64,000 nt of DNA from Nosocomiicoccus ampullae (GTDB taxonomy: Bacteria; Bacillota; Bacilli; Staphylococcales; Salinicoccaceae). This document shows positions 27,212-36,766 of the stretch, piece after piece. Numbering within the stretch: position 1 is the first letter of the stretch; every line of letters starts with the position of its first letter. The translations under genes were made by a program, and so were the position numbers. Under the pieces are notes generated by a model. The model had not been told where the DNA came from. It did not search any database and was given only the letters and a program-made list of their open reading frames with translations. Where the stretch lies: NCBI RefSeq assembly GCF_019357495.1, contig NZ_CP079110.1:992001-1056000 (forward strand). The letters run 5' to 3'.

Positions 27212-28001
27212 ATCCAATATGATAGTTTAAATCTTCTAAGAAACGTTTGACATGGTAAAACGGAACATTTACATTTTCTCTTTGGAAAATACCATGTTCA
27301 ATATTATTTAGACGAACAAGTTTTAAATAATCTGAATCGATTTCTTTTAAAATCTTAACGTTTCTGTCGACATCAACAATATCATTTTCGTTAGAGTGAA
27401 TGCTAAGTACTGGTACGTTTACTTCATTCATCGTATCTTTAATATCATTCATACGATTGTTAATTGCAGTGTACCAGTGATAACTCACTTCTTTAATGAG
27501 AAGATCGTCATTTTTATATTGTTCTAAAACCTTTTTATCCGTAGTAAAGCTATCCATACGAATGCCGAGTTTAAATTTAGAGTTGTCGCTCGTTAAACGA
27601 ATCGACGATTTTAATAAATTTTTACGGTTCATAAATGACTGCTTGAACGTATATAACGGATTTAATAAAACTGCACCATCAATATTTAACTCGCCTTCTT
27701 TTAAGGCCTCAGTTACTATCAGTCCACCAAGACCTTGACCGACAACGATAATCGGCAATTCGTAAAGGCTCGCATCATCGACCCACTCTTTTAGTCGGTC
27801 GATGTATTGCTTAAAATCATCAACATGACCTTTATTAATGCGCGTTGTTTGTCCGTGACCAGGTAAATCTCCAATAAGTGCGTGATATCCCTCACTATTA
27901 AATTTTGAAATTAAGTCTAAATAATATTCATGATGCTCTAACATATCATGTAAGATGACAACAATTCCTTTCGCCTTACCTTCAATTTCCCATTTCCACA
28001 T
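27201..28001 (-). CDS. Alpha/beta-hydrolase (lysophospholipase-like) lacking the nucleophile serine
   Basis: 266 residues of the monoacylglycerol lipase/lysophospholipase (Hydrolase_4) group: HDMLEHHEYY (oxyanion region), GDLPGHGQTTR, VVGQGLGGLIV, SNENDIVDVD (Asp region) and NIEHGIF (His). The nucleophile elbow, normally G-x-S-x-G, reads G-Q-G-L-G, coded GGT CAA GGT CTT GGT, so the serine is a glycine. The rest of the fold is intact and the frame is open. It may be a binding protein rather than an enzyme, or an inactivated paralogue. Convergent with ytqB. Confidence 0.82.
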   Translation of the reverse strand: MWKWEIEGKAKGIVVILHDMLEHHEYYLDLISKFNSEGYHALIGDLPGHGQTTRINKGHVDDFKQYIDRLKEWVDDASLYELPIIVVGQGLGGLIVTEALKEGELNIDGAVLLNPLYTFKQSFMNRKNLLKSSIRLTSDNSKFKLGIRMDSFTTDKKVLEQYKNDDLLIKEVSYHWYTAINNRMNDIKDTMNEVNVPVLSIHSNENDIVDVDRNVKILKEIDSDYLKLVRLNNIEHGIFQRENVNVPFYHVKRFLEDLNYHIGFID

Positions 28002-28069
28002 ATTTTTTCTCCTTACATTTTAAAAAATCTTTGATATTATATTATTATAACAAAGTGAAAGGTGCGTTA

Positions 28070-28576
28070 ATGATGATTTTAAAATACAAAGAACACTTTC
28101 CAAAAATTCATGATAGCACTTTTATAGCAGATAATGCTACAATTATAGGAGACGTAACGATTGGCCAACACGCGTCAATATGGTTTGGAACCGTTGTACG
28201 TGGAGATATTGCACCTGTTAAAATTGGCAATTATACAAATGTGCAGGACAATTCAGTTCTTCACCAATCTCCAAATATGCCACTCATTTTGGAAGACAAT
28301 GTAACAGTTGGACATAGAGTGACATTACATAGTTGTACAATTAAACATGGTGCTTTAATCGGAATGGACTCAACAATATTAGATGGTGCGGTCATTGGTG
28401 AAAGCGCATTTATAGGCGCAGGTTCACTCGTCACTGGAAATACACAAATTCCACCGAACACGTTAGCGTTTGGACGACCAGCAAGAGTTATTAGAGAGTT
28501 AAATGAAAACGATTTAAAGGAAATGAAACGTATTAATGAAACATACGTCAATCATATTCCACATTACAAAGGGTAG
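28070..28576 (+). CDS. Gamma-carbonic-anhydrase-like hexapeptide-repeat protein (YtoA-like)
   Basis: 168 residues of left-handed beta-helix: repeats ATIIGDVTIGQHASIWFG, VVRGDIAPVKIGNYTNVQD, and the histidine positions of the gamma-CA metal site (SVLHQSP, VTVGHRVTLHSC). May be a carbonic anhydrase or a metal-binding scaffold. ATG at 28070 or 28073, both near GAAAGGTG. Followed 42 bases later by proline dehydrogenase. Confidence 0.9.
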   Translation: MMILKYKEHFPKIHDSTFIADNATIIGDVTIGQHASIWFGTVVRGDIAPVKIGNYTNVQDNSVLHQSPNMPLILEDNVTVGHRVTLHSCTIKHGALIGMDSTILDGAVIGESAFIGAGSLVTGNTQIPPNTLAFGRPARVIRELNENDLKEMKRINETYVNHIPHYKG

Positions 28577-28617
28577 TTTTAATTAATATTTTATAAATTT
28601 TTTGGGGGAATTTTACA

Positions 28618-29607
28618 ATGGCAGTATTACGTGATTTTTTTATTAATTTATCTGAAATCAAACCGGTAAACGACGCGACGAAAAAAATGGGCTTACGTTT
28701 TGGCGCTCAACACGTTGTTGGCGGAGTTAAAACATCGGATACGGTTGATAAAATTCGTGAATTAAATCAAAAAGGTATGTCTGTAACTGTTGACAACCTA
28801 GGAGAATTCATCGAAGATCGTGCGCAAGCAGAATACGAAAAAGGTTTAATTTTAGAAATGATGGAAGCGATTTACGATAATAATCTTAATGCGCATTTCT
28901 CAGTAAAATTAACACAACTCGGTCTAAATTTAGGCGATGACTATGTCCTAGAAAACATGCGTGAAATAATGGATATGGCGAAAAAGTCAGGTAATATATT
29001 CGTCAATATTGACATGGAAAACTACGCTTCTAAAGAAAAGACCTTAAAAGTGTTAGATGAATTACTTAAAGATTACGATAATGTTGGTACTGTAATTCAA
29101 AGTTACCTATTTGATAGTATGTTTGACGTTGAAAAATATAAAGACGTGCGTTTACGTTTAGTAAAAGGTGCGTACAAAGAAGACCCAAATATCGCTTACC
29201 AGTCTAAAAATGATATTGATGGGAACTTCTTTGAACTTATTAAATATCGCTTAACACATGGTGAAGGATTTACTTCTATCGCAACACATGATCATAACAT
29301 TATAAACCGTGTGATTGATTTTGTTGAAGCAAACGATATTTCTCACGATAAATTTGAGTTCCAAATGTTATATGGATTTAGAAGCGACTATCAAAAAGAA
29401 ATTGTCGATGAAGGATATAACTTCACAGTTTACGTACCCTACGGTAATGATTGGTACGCTTACTTTATGAGACGTCTTGCAGAACGTCCTCAAAATTTAA
29501 ATTTACTCGTTAAATCAGTAACGCACAATAAGAAGTTTAAAATTGGTGCTGTAGCTGCTGGTGCGGTCGGTGCAGGACTTTTCGCAACAAAACTTTTTAA
29601 AAAGTAA
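28618..29607 (+). CDS. Proline dehydrogenase (FadM/PutA type)
   Basis: 329 residues. FAD-dependent oxidation of proline to pyrroline-5-carboxylate. Family motifs: NIDMENYASKEKTLKVL, TVIQSYLFDS, RLVKGAYKEDP, ATHDHNIIN, FQMLYGFRSDYQ and the C-terminal YFMRRLAERPQN. Unusually the last ~25 residues (KIGAVAAGAVGAGLFATKLF and KK) form a glycine/alanine-rich hydrophobic tail, perhaps a membrane anchor. GGGGGAATTTTAC leads to ATG at 28618. Confidence 0.93.
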   Translation: MAVLRDFFINLSEIKPVNDATKKMGLRFGAQHVVGGVKTSDTVDKIRELNQKGMSVTVDNLGEFIEDRAQAEYEKGLILEMMEAIYDNNLNAHFSVKLTQLGLNLGDDYVLENMREIMDMAKKSGNIFVNIDMENYASKEKTLKVLDELLKDYDNVGTVIQSYLFDSMFDVEKYKDVRLRLVKGAYKEDPNIAYQSKNDIDGNFFELIKYRLTHGEGFTSIATHDHNIINRVIDFVEANDISHDKFEFQMLYGFRSDYQKEIVDEGYNFTVYVPYGNDWYAYFMRRLAERPQNLNLLVKSVTHNKKFKIGAVAAGAVGAGLFATKLFKK

Positions 29608-29613
29608 TATAAT

Positions 29614-29648
29614 AGAAAAAGGTACGGAAAATTCCGTACCTTTTATTT
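29614..29648 (+). terminator. Terminator after proline dehydrogenase
   Basis: Palindromic stem AAAGGTACGGAA/TTCCGTACCTTT and T-run. Confidence 0.87.
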
Positions 29649-29667
29649 ATTTTAATAGGTGATTTAA

Positions 29668-30045
29668 ATGAAGTATAACCGTTATGTCTATGTATTTTTA
29701 GGTGGACTACTTGGGGGGTTGTTTAGAGTAACAACAATTTATGGAATTAGTTTTTTTGATGTCCCATTTATAACGTCAACACTCGTTATAAACTTACTCG
29801 GTGCTTTTTTACTCGGTATAATTTTTAATCGATTTAAATATAAAGAAAATGCACTTATTTTTATAACAGGTTGTCTTGGTGCATTCACAACATTTTCAAG
29901 TTTAACATTAGAACTTTCGTCATTATTTGAACGTGGAGATTTTCTTTTATCCACACTTTACTTATTCGTTTCTATGACACTTGGATTAATAATGTTTATA
30001 TTCGGTATTAAAATACAAGAATTAAGAGGTGACCGGGATGCTTAA
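29668..30045 (+). CDS. crcB: Fluoride channel subunit CrcB/Fluc (first copy)
   Basis: 125 residues, four helices. Fluc signature GGLLGGLFRVTT, NLLGAFLLG, and GCLGAFTTFSSLTLE. Forms dual-topology fluoride-exporting dimers. TAGGTG SD precedes ATG at 29668. Overlaps the second crcB by 8 bases; a heterodimer from paired genes is the usual arrangement in Gram-positives. No fluoride riboswitch was seen upstream. Confidence 0.92.
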   Translation: MKYNRYVYVFLGGLLGGLFRVTTIYGISFFDVPFITSTLVINLLGAFLLGIIFNRFKYKENALIFITGCLGAFTTFSSLTLELSSLFERGDFLLSTLYLFVSMTLGLIMFIFGIKIQELRGDRDA

Positions 30046-30379
30046 CTTTTTAGTCATTCTACTACTCGCTGGAATTGGTGCAGTAGTAAGAGATTACATC
30101 ACAGAAACATTTCCAAAATCAATACTCGGCACTCTTTTTGTAAATAGTATCGGTGGATTCTTAACTGGTATATTATTTCAAAGTGTTATGTATGGCAGTG
30201 ACTTTTTTAATTTAATGATGCTCGGTTTTTTAGGCGGATTTACGACGTATTCTACATTCACTAAAGACCAGTACATTCTTTTAAAAGATAAAAAATACAG
30301 TCACCTTCTTTTATATACACTTGGAACATTTATAACTGCTCTTTTATTTTTTTACCTTGGAATATTCGTAACAAAATAA
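30038..30379 (+). CDS. crcB: Fluoride channel subunit CrcB/Fluc (second copy)
   Basis: 113 residues: GIGAVVRDYIT, NSIGGFLTGIL and GFLGGFTTYSTFTKD match the Fluc signatures. ATG at 30038 follows GAGGTGA, which sits inside the end of the first crcB. Confidence 0.92.
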   Translation: MLNFLVILLLAGIGAVVRDYITETFPKSILGTLFVNSIGGFLTGILFQSVMYGSDFFNLMMLGFLGGFTTYSTFTKDQYILLKDKKYSHLLLYTLGTFITALLFFYLGIFVTK

Positions 30380-30417
30380 AAACTCATCTTAGTTTTAAAC
30401 TAAGATGAGTTTTTTTA
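30377..30417. terminator. Bidirectional terminator after crcB pair
   Basis: Stem AAAACTCATCTTAGTTT/AAACTAAGATGAGTTTT, T-run on both strands; also ends the NERD gene. Confidence 0.88.
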
Positions 30418-31323
30418 TGGGTTTAATCGCATCAGTGATTCAGCGATTTCATCTAAATCTTTAACAGTATATTGGAAACGCCCTTGGAAGACATGCTTAT
30501 TAAAGTAGTCTTCAAGCTGCTCAGTACCAACAATTACTTTTGTATTCCCATTTGTAGAATAATTCATAATCGTATGTCCACCATTATCTTTAGGGTTAAA
30601 GTAAATGATTGGTACAACATCAAATTGTAATTTAAGTACGTTTCTAAGCTTTTCAGCAGTTGTTTCTGTTTCTTTTATTGTGTCGTTATAATAATTAACA
30701 GATACTTTTTCATCATTTTCTTTTTCAAAAATTAGCGTTTGTTCTTTTTGCGAATCTAAGTTTAAGAGTTGGAAAATTCCTTCTAAATATGGGATTTCAT
30801 CGAACTGCTCATCTGTCACTCCATGTAAAATATGTCCACTCCAATATTTAGAGTCAATTAAGTAAATTCCTGTACGTGTTAAAACAAGATGATCAATTTT
30901 ACGCGTATTCGTAAAGTTTCTAGATGGTAAGTAAATATTAGAAAGAATATACATATCTGATTCACGAATTCTTTCTTCAGTGACGAGTTTATTTTTAAAG
31001 TTTAGTAACGCAAGATCTGTCAAATATTCACCCTTATCGACAGTAAACTGTTGTAAACTCGATAATTTATTGTTTAACAATGTTGTATCTTCTAGATATT
31101 TTTCATTTAAATTTGATAACTCTTTTTTATGAGCCATACGCTCATCTTCCTGTGTTTTTTCATAATTTTCAATGAGTGTCGCTTCTTTATTTTTAAATAA
31201 TTTTTCATTTTCTGTAACTTCATTACGATGCTTTATGTAATAGATTAAAAATGAAATTGCTATGATTACAAGTAAAGCCGCAACAATTATAAAAAGTGGC
31301 TCTGTTAATATATCTGTAGACAT
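30415..31323 (-). CDS. Membrane-anchored NERD-domain protein
   Basis: 302 residues: N-terminal membrane helix (FIIVAALLVIIAISFLIYYI), a coiled coil (about 35-95), then a NERD domain (about 115-225) with SNIYLPSRNFTNTRKIDHLVLTRTG split by the usual ID-H pattern and GIYLIDSKYWSG. NERD is a nuclease-related fold; catalytic activity is unproven. Near metK in staphylococci too. Confidence 0.85.
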   Translation of the reverse strand: MSTDILTEPLFIIVAALLVIIAISFLIYYIKHRNEVTENEKLFKNKEATLIENYEKTQEDERMAHKKELSNLNEKYLEDTTLLNNKLSSLQQFTVDKGEYLTDLALLNFKNKLVTEERIRESDMYILSNIYLPSRNFTNTRKIDHLVLTRTGIYLIDSKYWSGHILHGVTDEQFDEIPYLEGIFQLLNLDSQKEQTLIFEKENDEKVSVNYYNDTIKETETTAEKLRNVLKLQFDVVPIIYFNPKDNGGHTIMNYSTNGNTKVIVGTEQLEDYFNKHVFQGRFQYTVKDLDEIAESLMRLNP

Positions 31324-31385
31324 ATAATCTCTCCTTTTCTATTTAACTTTATTAATTATAGCAATTAATTAATAGAAATAAAAAT

Positions 31386-31411
31386 AAAACAGCCACTTAA
31401 AGTGGCTGTAA
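31386..31411 (-). terminator. metK terminator
   Basis: Stem CAGCCACTT/AAGTGGCTG with minus-strand T-run, directly after the metK stop. Confidence 0.87.
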
Positions 31412-31413
31412 AG

Positions 31414-32589
31414 CTAGTTTAAATAAGATTTTAAAACATCTGTCTTATCAAGTTTTTCCCATGGTAAATCAATGTCATGTCGACCAAAATGACCGTAGCT
31501 TGCTGTTTGCTTATAAATTGGACGCTGTAAATCTAACATTTTAATAATACCGTCTGGTGTTAACTTGAATTCTTTACGAATTGCTTCAGCAATTTTATAG
31601 TCTTCAAGCTTACCAGTACCAAATGTATTCACTGAGATAGAGACTGGATCAGCGACTCCAATCGCGTATGATAACTGTATTTCACATTGCTTTGAGAGTC
31701 CACTTGCGACAATATTTTTCGCAATGTATCTTGCTGCGTAAGCTGCAGAACGGTCAACTTTTGTCGGATCTTTACCACTAAATGCGCCACCACCGTGTCT
31801 AGCGTATCCACCATAAGTATCTACAATAATTTTGCGTCCTGTTAACCCTGCATCTCCGTGAGGGCCACCGATGACAAATCGACCCGTCGGATTAATAATA
31901 ATACGTGTGTTTTCATCCACTAATTCTTCAGGAATAATAAAGTCAATAACCTCTTCTTTAATGTCTGACTTAATTTTTTCATGAGACACTTTTTCATCGT
32001 GTTGAGATGAAACAACGATTGTATCGATGCGTAGTGGTGTATCATTTTCGTCGTACTCAACAGTCACTTGAGTTTTTCCGTCTGGACGAAGATAATCTAA
32101 AACATCATTTTTACGTACTTCTGTTAGACGACGCGCGAGTTTATGCGCGAGTGTAATTGGTAATGGCATAAATTCCTCAGTCTCGTCTGTAGCATAACCA
32201 AACATTAAGCCTTGGTCCCCTGCCCCAGTTGTCCCTTTTTCTTTAGACTCGTTATCACCTTCACCATCTACACCTTGTGCGATATCTAGAGACTGCTCGT
32301 CGATTCCTGTAAGTACTGACATCGTTTTATAATCGTAGCCAAACTCAGCGTTCGTATAACCAATAGATTTTACTGTATTTCTAACAATTTTAGGGATGTC
32401 GACATAAGTAGACGTTGATATTTCTCCAACAATCATTGCTAGTCCCGTATTAACAACTGTTTCACAAGCCACACGTGCATCTTTATCGTCTTTAATAATC
32501 TCATCTAAAATCGCATCTGAAATTTGGTCTGCGACTTTATCTGGATGTCCTTCTGTAACTGATTCTGACGTAAATAATCTACGTTCCAT
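31414..32589 (-). CDS. metK: S-adenosylmethionine synthetase
   Basis: 391 residues. Makes SAM from methionine and ATP. Motifs: [17 protein letters not shown] (ATP, Mg), [32 protein letters not shown] and [19 protein letters not shown]. The start is ATG at 32589 (MERRLF), with GAGGAG upstream; five extra in-frame codons upstream contain the SD. Preceded by a SAM riboswitch, and divergent from pckA as in staphylococci. Confidence 0.97.
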   Translation of the reverse strand: MERRLFTSESVTEGHPDKVADQISDAILDEIIKDDKDARVACETVVNTGLAMIVGEISTSTYVDIPKIVRNTVKSIGYTNAEFGYDYKTMSVLTGIDEQSLDIAQGVDGEGDNESKEKGTTGAGDQGLMFGYATDETEEFMPLPITLAHKLARRLTEVRKNDVLDYLRPDGKTQVTVEYDENDTPLRIDTIVVSSQHDEKVSHEKIKSDIKEEVIDFIIPEELVDENTRIIINPTGRFVIGGPHGDAGLTGRKIIVDTYGGYARHGGGAFSGKDPTKVDRSAAYAARYIAKNIVASGLSKQCEIQLSYAIGVADPVSISVNTFGTGKLEDYKIAEAIRKEFKLTPDGIIKMLDLQRPIYKQTASYGHFGRHDIDLPWEKLDKTDVLKSYLN

Positions 32590-32631
32590 ATATTTTCTCC
32601 TCAACTATTTTATTAGCTATCTCTTACATTA

Positions 32632-32792
32632 AAAAAACCTTTTCTCAACACATAGAGAAAAGGCCACCCTTTTCTCTTATCGATCAGAAATAACTATTTC
32701 TGCAACCTTTAGCACCATACTTCTTAATCGAAGGGGTTGCTGGGCTTCATAGGGGGTACTCCCTCCACCGACTCTTGATAAGAGATAACTTG
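32632..32792 (-). promoter_or_regulatory. SAM-I riboswitch (S-box) of metK
   Basis: On the minus strand the leader shows the S-box elements in order: CTTATCAAGAGTCGGTGGAG, GCCCAGCAACC, GGTGCTAAAGG, then GATCGATAAGAG closing the P1 helix, an antiterminator, and a terminator CCTTTTCTC/GAGAAAAGG followed by T7 (32632-32660). SAM binding would end transcription before metK. Confidence 0.95.
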
Positions 32793-32798
32793 TCTATA

Positions 32799-32827
32799 AC
32801 AATACACATAATAATAGAAGTTTTCAA
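32799..32827 (-). promoter_or_regulatory. metK promoter
   Basis: TTGAAA (32822-32827) and TATTGT (32799-32804), 17 bases apart on the minus strand; start predicted at the 5' end of the S-box. Confidence 0.6.
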
Positions 32828-32919
32828 GTACTTTTAAAATATATTGTGATTCATTGGAATCTTTTATCATGTTATAATAAACTAATAATGATAATTAATT
32901 TTTGGAGGCAACTAATATA

Positions 32920-34494
32920 ATGTCAAACTCTGTAAATAAAATCGAAGCACTTGTTAAAAAAGATTCAACGAACAATCAATTATCTCGTGCAGAACTCGTT
33001 GAAGCCGCTTCAAGAAGAAACGAAGGTAAAGTCGCTAGTAATGGTGCTTTTACTGCTACAACTGGTAAATATACTGGACGAAGCCCAAAAGACCGCTTCA
33101 TCGTTGAAGATGACGTAACTAGAGATACTGTTGATTGGGGCGAAGTTAACAAACCAATTAGTGGTGACGTATTTGATGCTTTACTTGAAAAAGTATTAAA
33201 TTACTTAGACGACAAAGAAGAACTCTTCGTCTTTAATGGTTACGCAGGTGCAGACGAAGATACACGCTTAAATATTCGTGTCGTAAACGAATTCGCGTGG
33301 CATAACTTATTTGTTAAAGCATTATTCATTGATCCTGAAACAAAAGAAGAAGGTTTAAACATTTCTCCGGACTTCACAATCGTTTCAGCTCCATCATTTA
33401 AAGCAGATCCAGCAGTAGATGGAACAAATTCAGAAACATTTATCTTAGTAAACTTTGAAAAACAAATTGTTTTAATCGGTGGAACAGAATACGCAGGGGA
33501 AATGAAAAAGTCTATCTTCTCTGTGATGAATTTCTTACTACCACAAAATGATATTTTAAGTATGCACTGTTCAGCAAACGTTGGTGAAAAAGACGACGTT
33601 GCACTATTCTTCGGATTATCTGGAACTGGTAAAACAACACTTTCAGCAGATCCAAAACGCGGCCTAATTGGTGACGACGAGCATGGTTGGAATGAACACG
33701 GTGTATTTAATATTGAAGGCGGATGCTACGCAAAAGCCATTCATTTATCTGAAGAAAATGAACCTGAAATTTACCGTGCAATTAAGTTTGGCAGTGTATT
33801 AGAGAACGTTATTTTAGACGATGAAAGAAACCCTGATTATAATGATAATTCTCTCACAGAAAATACACGTGCTGCATATCCAATTAACCATATTGACAAT
33901 GCGGTATTACCATCAAAAGCAGGACATGCAAAAACAATCGTTTTCTTAACAGCTGATGCATTCGGAGTACTTCCTCCAATCGCAAAATTAACAAAAGAAC
34001 AAGCAATGTATCACTTCTTAAGTGGATTTACATCAAAACTTGCAGGTACTGAGCGCGGTGTAACGACTCCTGAGCCTGTATTCTCAACTTGTTTCGGTGC
34101 ACCATTCTTACCATTACATGCATCAGTATATGCAGACAAACTTGGTGAATTAATCGACAAGCACGATGTGTCAGTATACCTTGTAAACACTGGCTGGACT
34201 GGTGGAGAGTACGGTGTTGGGGAACGTATGAACTTAAAATACACACGTAAAATGGTTTCAGATGCGGTTGAAGGCGAGCTTAAAAACCATGAATTCGTTA
34301 CAGATGATGTATTTGGTCTACAAATTCCAACAGAAATTGAAGGTGTACCAAGCGAAGTATTAAATCCTAAAGATACTTGGGAAGATAAAGCTGCTTATGA
34401 CGAAAAAGCAAATAACTTAATTGAATCATTTAAAGAAAACTTTAAAAAGTTCGGTGATGACGTAAAAGAAATCGCTGAAAAAGGTGGATTTTAA
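32920..34494 (+). CDS. pckA: Phosphoenolpyruvate carboxykinase (ATP)
   Basis: 524 residues, complete. Converts oxaloacetate to PEP in gluconeogenesis. Motifs: [39 protein letters not shown] (kinase 1a P-loop), IGDDEHGW (kinase 2), and [18 protein letters not shown] at 32920 is 9 bases past GGAGG. The upstream divergent region is shared with metK. CcpA/CcpN-type control is common for pckA, but no clear site is seen here. Confidence 0.97.
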   Translation: MSNSVNKIEALVKKDSTNNQLSRAELVEAASRRNEGKVASNGAFTATTGKYTGRSPKDRFIVEDDVTRDTVDWGEVNKPISGDVFDALLEKVLNYLDDKEELFVFNGYAGADEDTRLNIRVVNEFAWHNLFVKALFIDPETKEEGLNISPDFTIVSAPSFKADPAVDGTNSETFILVNFEKQIVLIGGTEYAGEMKKSIFSVMNFLLPQNDILSMHCSANVGEKDDVALFFGLSGTGKTTLSADPKRGLIGDDEHGWNEHGVFNIEGGCYAKAIHLSEENEPEIYRAIKFGSVLENVILDDERNPDYNDNSLTENTRAAYPINHIDNAVLPSKAGHAKTIVFLTADAFGVLPPIAKLTKEQAMYHFLSGFTSKLAGTERGVTTPEPVFSTCFGAPFLPLHASVYADKLGELIDKHDVSVYLVNTGWTGGEYGVGERMNLKYTRKMVSDAVEGELKNHEFVTDDVFGLQIPTEIEGVPSEVLNPKDTWEDKAAYDEKANNLIESFKENFKKFGDDVKEIAEKGGF

Positions 34495-34499
34495 TCCAT

Positions 34500-34545
34500 A
34501 GAAAAAACGCAAATTGATTTTGGAATCAATTTGCGTTTTTATTTT
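34500..34545. terminator. Bidirectional terminator between pckA and Nudix gene
   Basis: Stem AAACGCAAATTGATT/AATCAATTTGCGTTT with T-run. The TGA stop of the Nudix gene lies inside the stem. Confidence 0.87.
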
Positions 34546-34981
34546 TAGCTTTTTTATACAAATACATAATACAATCATCTTTTAATAAGATGCTTTTATC
34601 CGCTTCATTTATATCTTCAACTGAGTCATATAATACAGCGCCATTTGTTTCTAAGTAATCATTTTTATTTTCTATATTAGATAAACTCACTTTATACACT
34701 GCTTTAAAAAATGGATACTCTTCGTAAACTTTATAAGTCCCTAGATACTCGGTATTTTTTATGATTCCTCCGGTTTCTTCATAAACTTCACGTTTTAGAG
34801 CATCTATTGTCGTTTCTCCCGCTTCTACTTTTCCACCTGGAAACTCTATTCCTCTTTTTTTATGTTTCGTAAAGACATACTGATTTTTATATGTCGGGAT
34901 TGCAAGACAATGCTTTGCTTCAATTGATTCGTCAAAAAATAATTCGACTAAATTTCCATTCTCATCATTAAATTGTTTCAT
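34526..34981 (-). CDS. Nudix hydrolase (YtkD-like)
   Basis: 151 residues. The Nudix box is complete: GGKVEAGETTIDALKREVYE followed by ETGG (G-x5-E-x7-REU-x-EE-x-GU), so it should cleave a nucleoside diphosphate or triphosphate derivative. Bacillus YtkD (8-oxo-dGTP/RNA pyrophosphohydrolase) occupies the same spot near metK-pckA. Its last codons lie in the terminator shared with pckA. Confidence 0.88.
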   Translation of the reverse strand: MKQFNDENGNLVELFFDESIEAKHCLAIPTYKNQYVFTKHKKRGIEFPGGKVEAGETTIDALKREVYEETGGIIKNTEYLGTYKVYEEYPFFKAVYKVSLSNIENKNDYLETNGAVLYDSVEDINEADKSILLKDDCIMYLYKKAKNKNAN

Positions 34982-35049
34982 GAGTTCACCTCAATTGATA
35001 TTTTTTAATACGTTCGATATATTAAATTTAATTAGAAAAGATGGTGTTT

Positions 35050-35274
35050 ATGAAAAAATTAATTTTAAAAATGATTCGTTTTTACCAAAGATATATTTCT
35101 CCAATGTCTCCACCGACGTGTCGATTTTATCCAACGTGTTCTCAGTATGCAATAGAAGCAGTTGAAGAACACGGTGCAATTAAAGGCAGCTATTTAGCGA
35201 CACGTCGCATTTTAAAATGTCATCCGTTTCATGAAGGCGGCTTTGATCCAGTTCCACCAAAAAAGAGAAAATAA
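35050..35274 (+). CDS. yidD: YidD membrane insertion efficiency factor
   Basis: 74 residues with the YidD pattern [34 protein letters not shown], and [18 protein letters not shown]. Small membrane-peripheral protein that aids YidC-dependent insertion. ATG at 35050 chosen over 35041 because GATGGTG then acts as the SD; both are possible. Confidence 0.93.
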   Translation: MKKLILKMIRFYQRYISPMSPPTCRFYPTCSQYAIEAVEEHGAIKGSYLATRRILKCHPFHEGGFDPVPPKKRK

Positions 35275-36657
35275 TTAGTCGATATACGCCTCTCGGTTTA
35301 ATTTTCTAGAAATTTTACCAGACGGCGTATATTTTATTTCGTCAACAATAATCACTTCTTTTGGATGTTTAAATCGTGCTAAATACTTATTAAATAATGC
35401 TTCTAACGTACTATTGTTCACTTTCTCTTCAACGATTAATACAGGGACTTGTCCCCATTTATCATCGTCTTTTTTAACGACAACACATGCATTTAAATCA
35501 GTATACTTTAATACGACATCTTCAATTTCTTTAGGGTATATATTCTCCCCACCACTTATTATTAAATCATCTCTACGATCTAAAATGTATAAGTAACCAT
35601 CTTCTACTGCTGCAATATCTCCAGTATTAAAAAATTCATCTTCAATATTGATTTCAGCATTTAAATAACCGTTAGTTACGTTTTGGCCTTTAACGAGTAA
35701 TTCACTGTTTTCATTAACATAGATATTATCATTTACTTTACCAACAGTACCGGATAATATTTTTTCATCATCATGAGAAATAATAACAATTTGTGAGCAC
35801 GTTTCAGTCATTCCAAAACTATTATATACTGGTAAATTTAACGATATCGCAGATTTCAATAGCTTTGGTGTCGTGTTCGCCCCGCCCATTAAAATTGCCT
35901 GTAAACTACTTAAATCTTTTTTGTCTACATTTTCATCACTCATTATTCTACTGAGCATGACTGGTACAAACGACGTATGTGTGACTTTTTGCTGTTCGAT
36001 TACATCGAGTACATGTTTAGTATTAAACTTATTATGAATAATTAACGTACATCCTGAAATAATTGCACGCATTAATATCGAGAATCCAGAAATATGAAAA
36101 ATTGGATTCACCATCAGCCACGTACTATTTGAATCATATTTCAAACCCTTTTTCGCATTTAAATGTGATGCGTAGTGATTTAAATAAGTTTGCGTCACAG
36201 CTTTTGGACGCCCGGTTGTACCACTTGTAAACATAATTGATAATATATCATCATCATTCGCATCTAATTTTTCATATTCTACTTCTTTTAAATTTAATAG
36301 ATCGTTATAATCAAATACTTTAGCTTCTACATCGTCTAATACACCTGAAACAATTGTTGAAAAAATCGTATCAACATTTACGTCACTCAGTTGATTGTTA
36401 ATCTCTTTAGCTGAAAGTCTTGTATTAATCGTGACAATTTCAATATGCCGTTCAATTAAACTATGAATTAAAACCGCACTATCTAAACTATTATCTATAT
36501 ATACCCCGACTCTTTTAATATTAGGAAGTTTTTTAGAAAGTTCATGTACTTTATCTTGTAAATTTTTATATGTAAGAGAATCATTTTCGTAAATGATTGC
36601 GAGTTTGTCTGGATATTTTTTAGCATTCTCTATTAACCATTTGTTCAATTCAAACAC
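35275..36657 (-). CDS. menE: o-Succinylbenzoate--CoA ligase MenE
   Basis: 460-residue acyl-CoA ligase of the ANL fold: SIMFTSGTTGRPKAVTQTY (ATP P-loop), YNSFGMTETCSQ, FNTGDIAAVEDGYLYILDRR (hinge) and late TPSGKISR lysine. Activates o-succinylbenzoate in menaquinone synthesis. Placed away from menFDHB, as in staphylococci. menC is not in the window. Stop abuts the convergent yidD stop. Confidence 0.93.
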   Translation of the reverse strand: MFELNKWLIENAKKYPDKLAIIYENDSLTYKNLQDKVHELSKKLPNIKRVGVYIDNSLDSAVLIHSLIERHIEIVTINTRLSAKEINNQLSDVNVDTIFSTIVSGVLDDVEAKVFDYNDLLNLKEVEYEKLDANDDDILSIMFTSGTTGRPKAVTQTYLNHYASHLNAKKGLKYDSNSTWLMVNPIFHISGFSILMRAIISGCTLIIHNKFNTKHVLDVIEQQKVTHTSFVPVMLSRIMSDENVDKKDLSSLQAILMGGANTTPKLLKSAISLNLPVYNSFGMTETCSQIVIISHDDEKILSGTVGKVNDNIYVNENSELLVKGQNVTNGYLNAEINIEDEFFNTGDIAAVEDGYLYILDRRDDLIISGGENIYPKEIEDVVLKYTDLNACVVVKKDDDKWGQVPVLIVEEKVNNSTLEALFNKYLARFKHPKEVIIVDEIKYTPSGKISRKLNREAYID

Positions 36658-36766
36658 TCCTCCAACTCTCCTATTATATCAAAAAGATATATTTACTCGT
36701 ATCATTTAGACATTAAGTGAAAAAAATGCTAAATTATAATTAACAAATAACGAGGGAGACGAAATT

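Noticed and set aside
29649-29667. Fluoride riboswitch before the crcB pair
   Set aside because: The spacer after the preceding terminator is too short and has no matching motif.
32828-32919. Possible cre or CcpN site before pckA
   Set aside because: No segment fits either pattern well enough to report.
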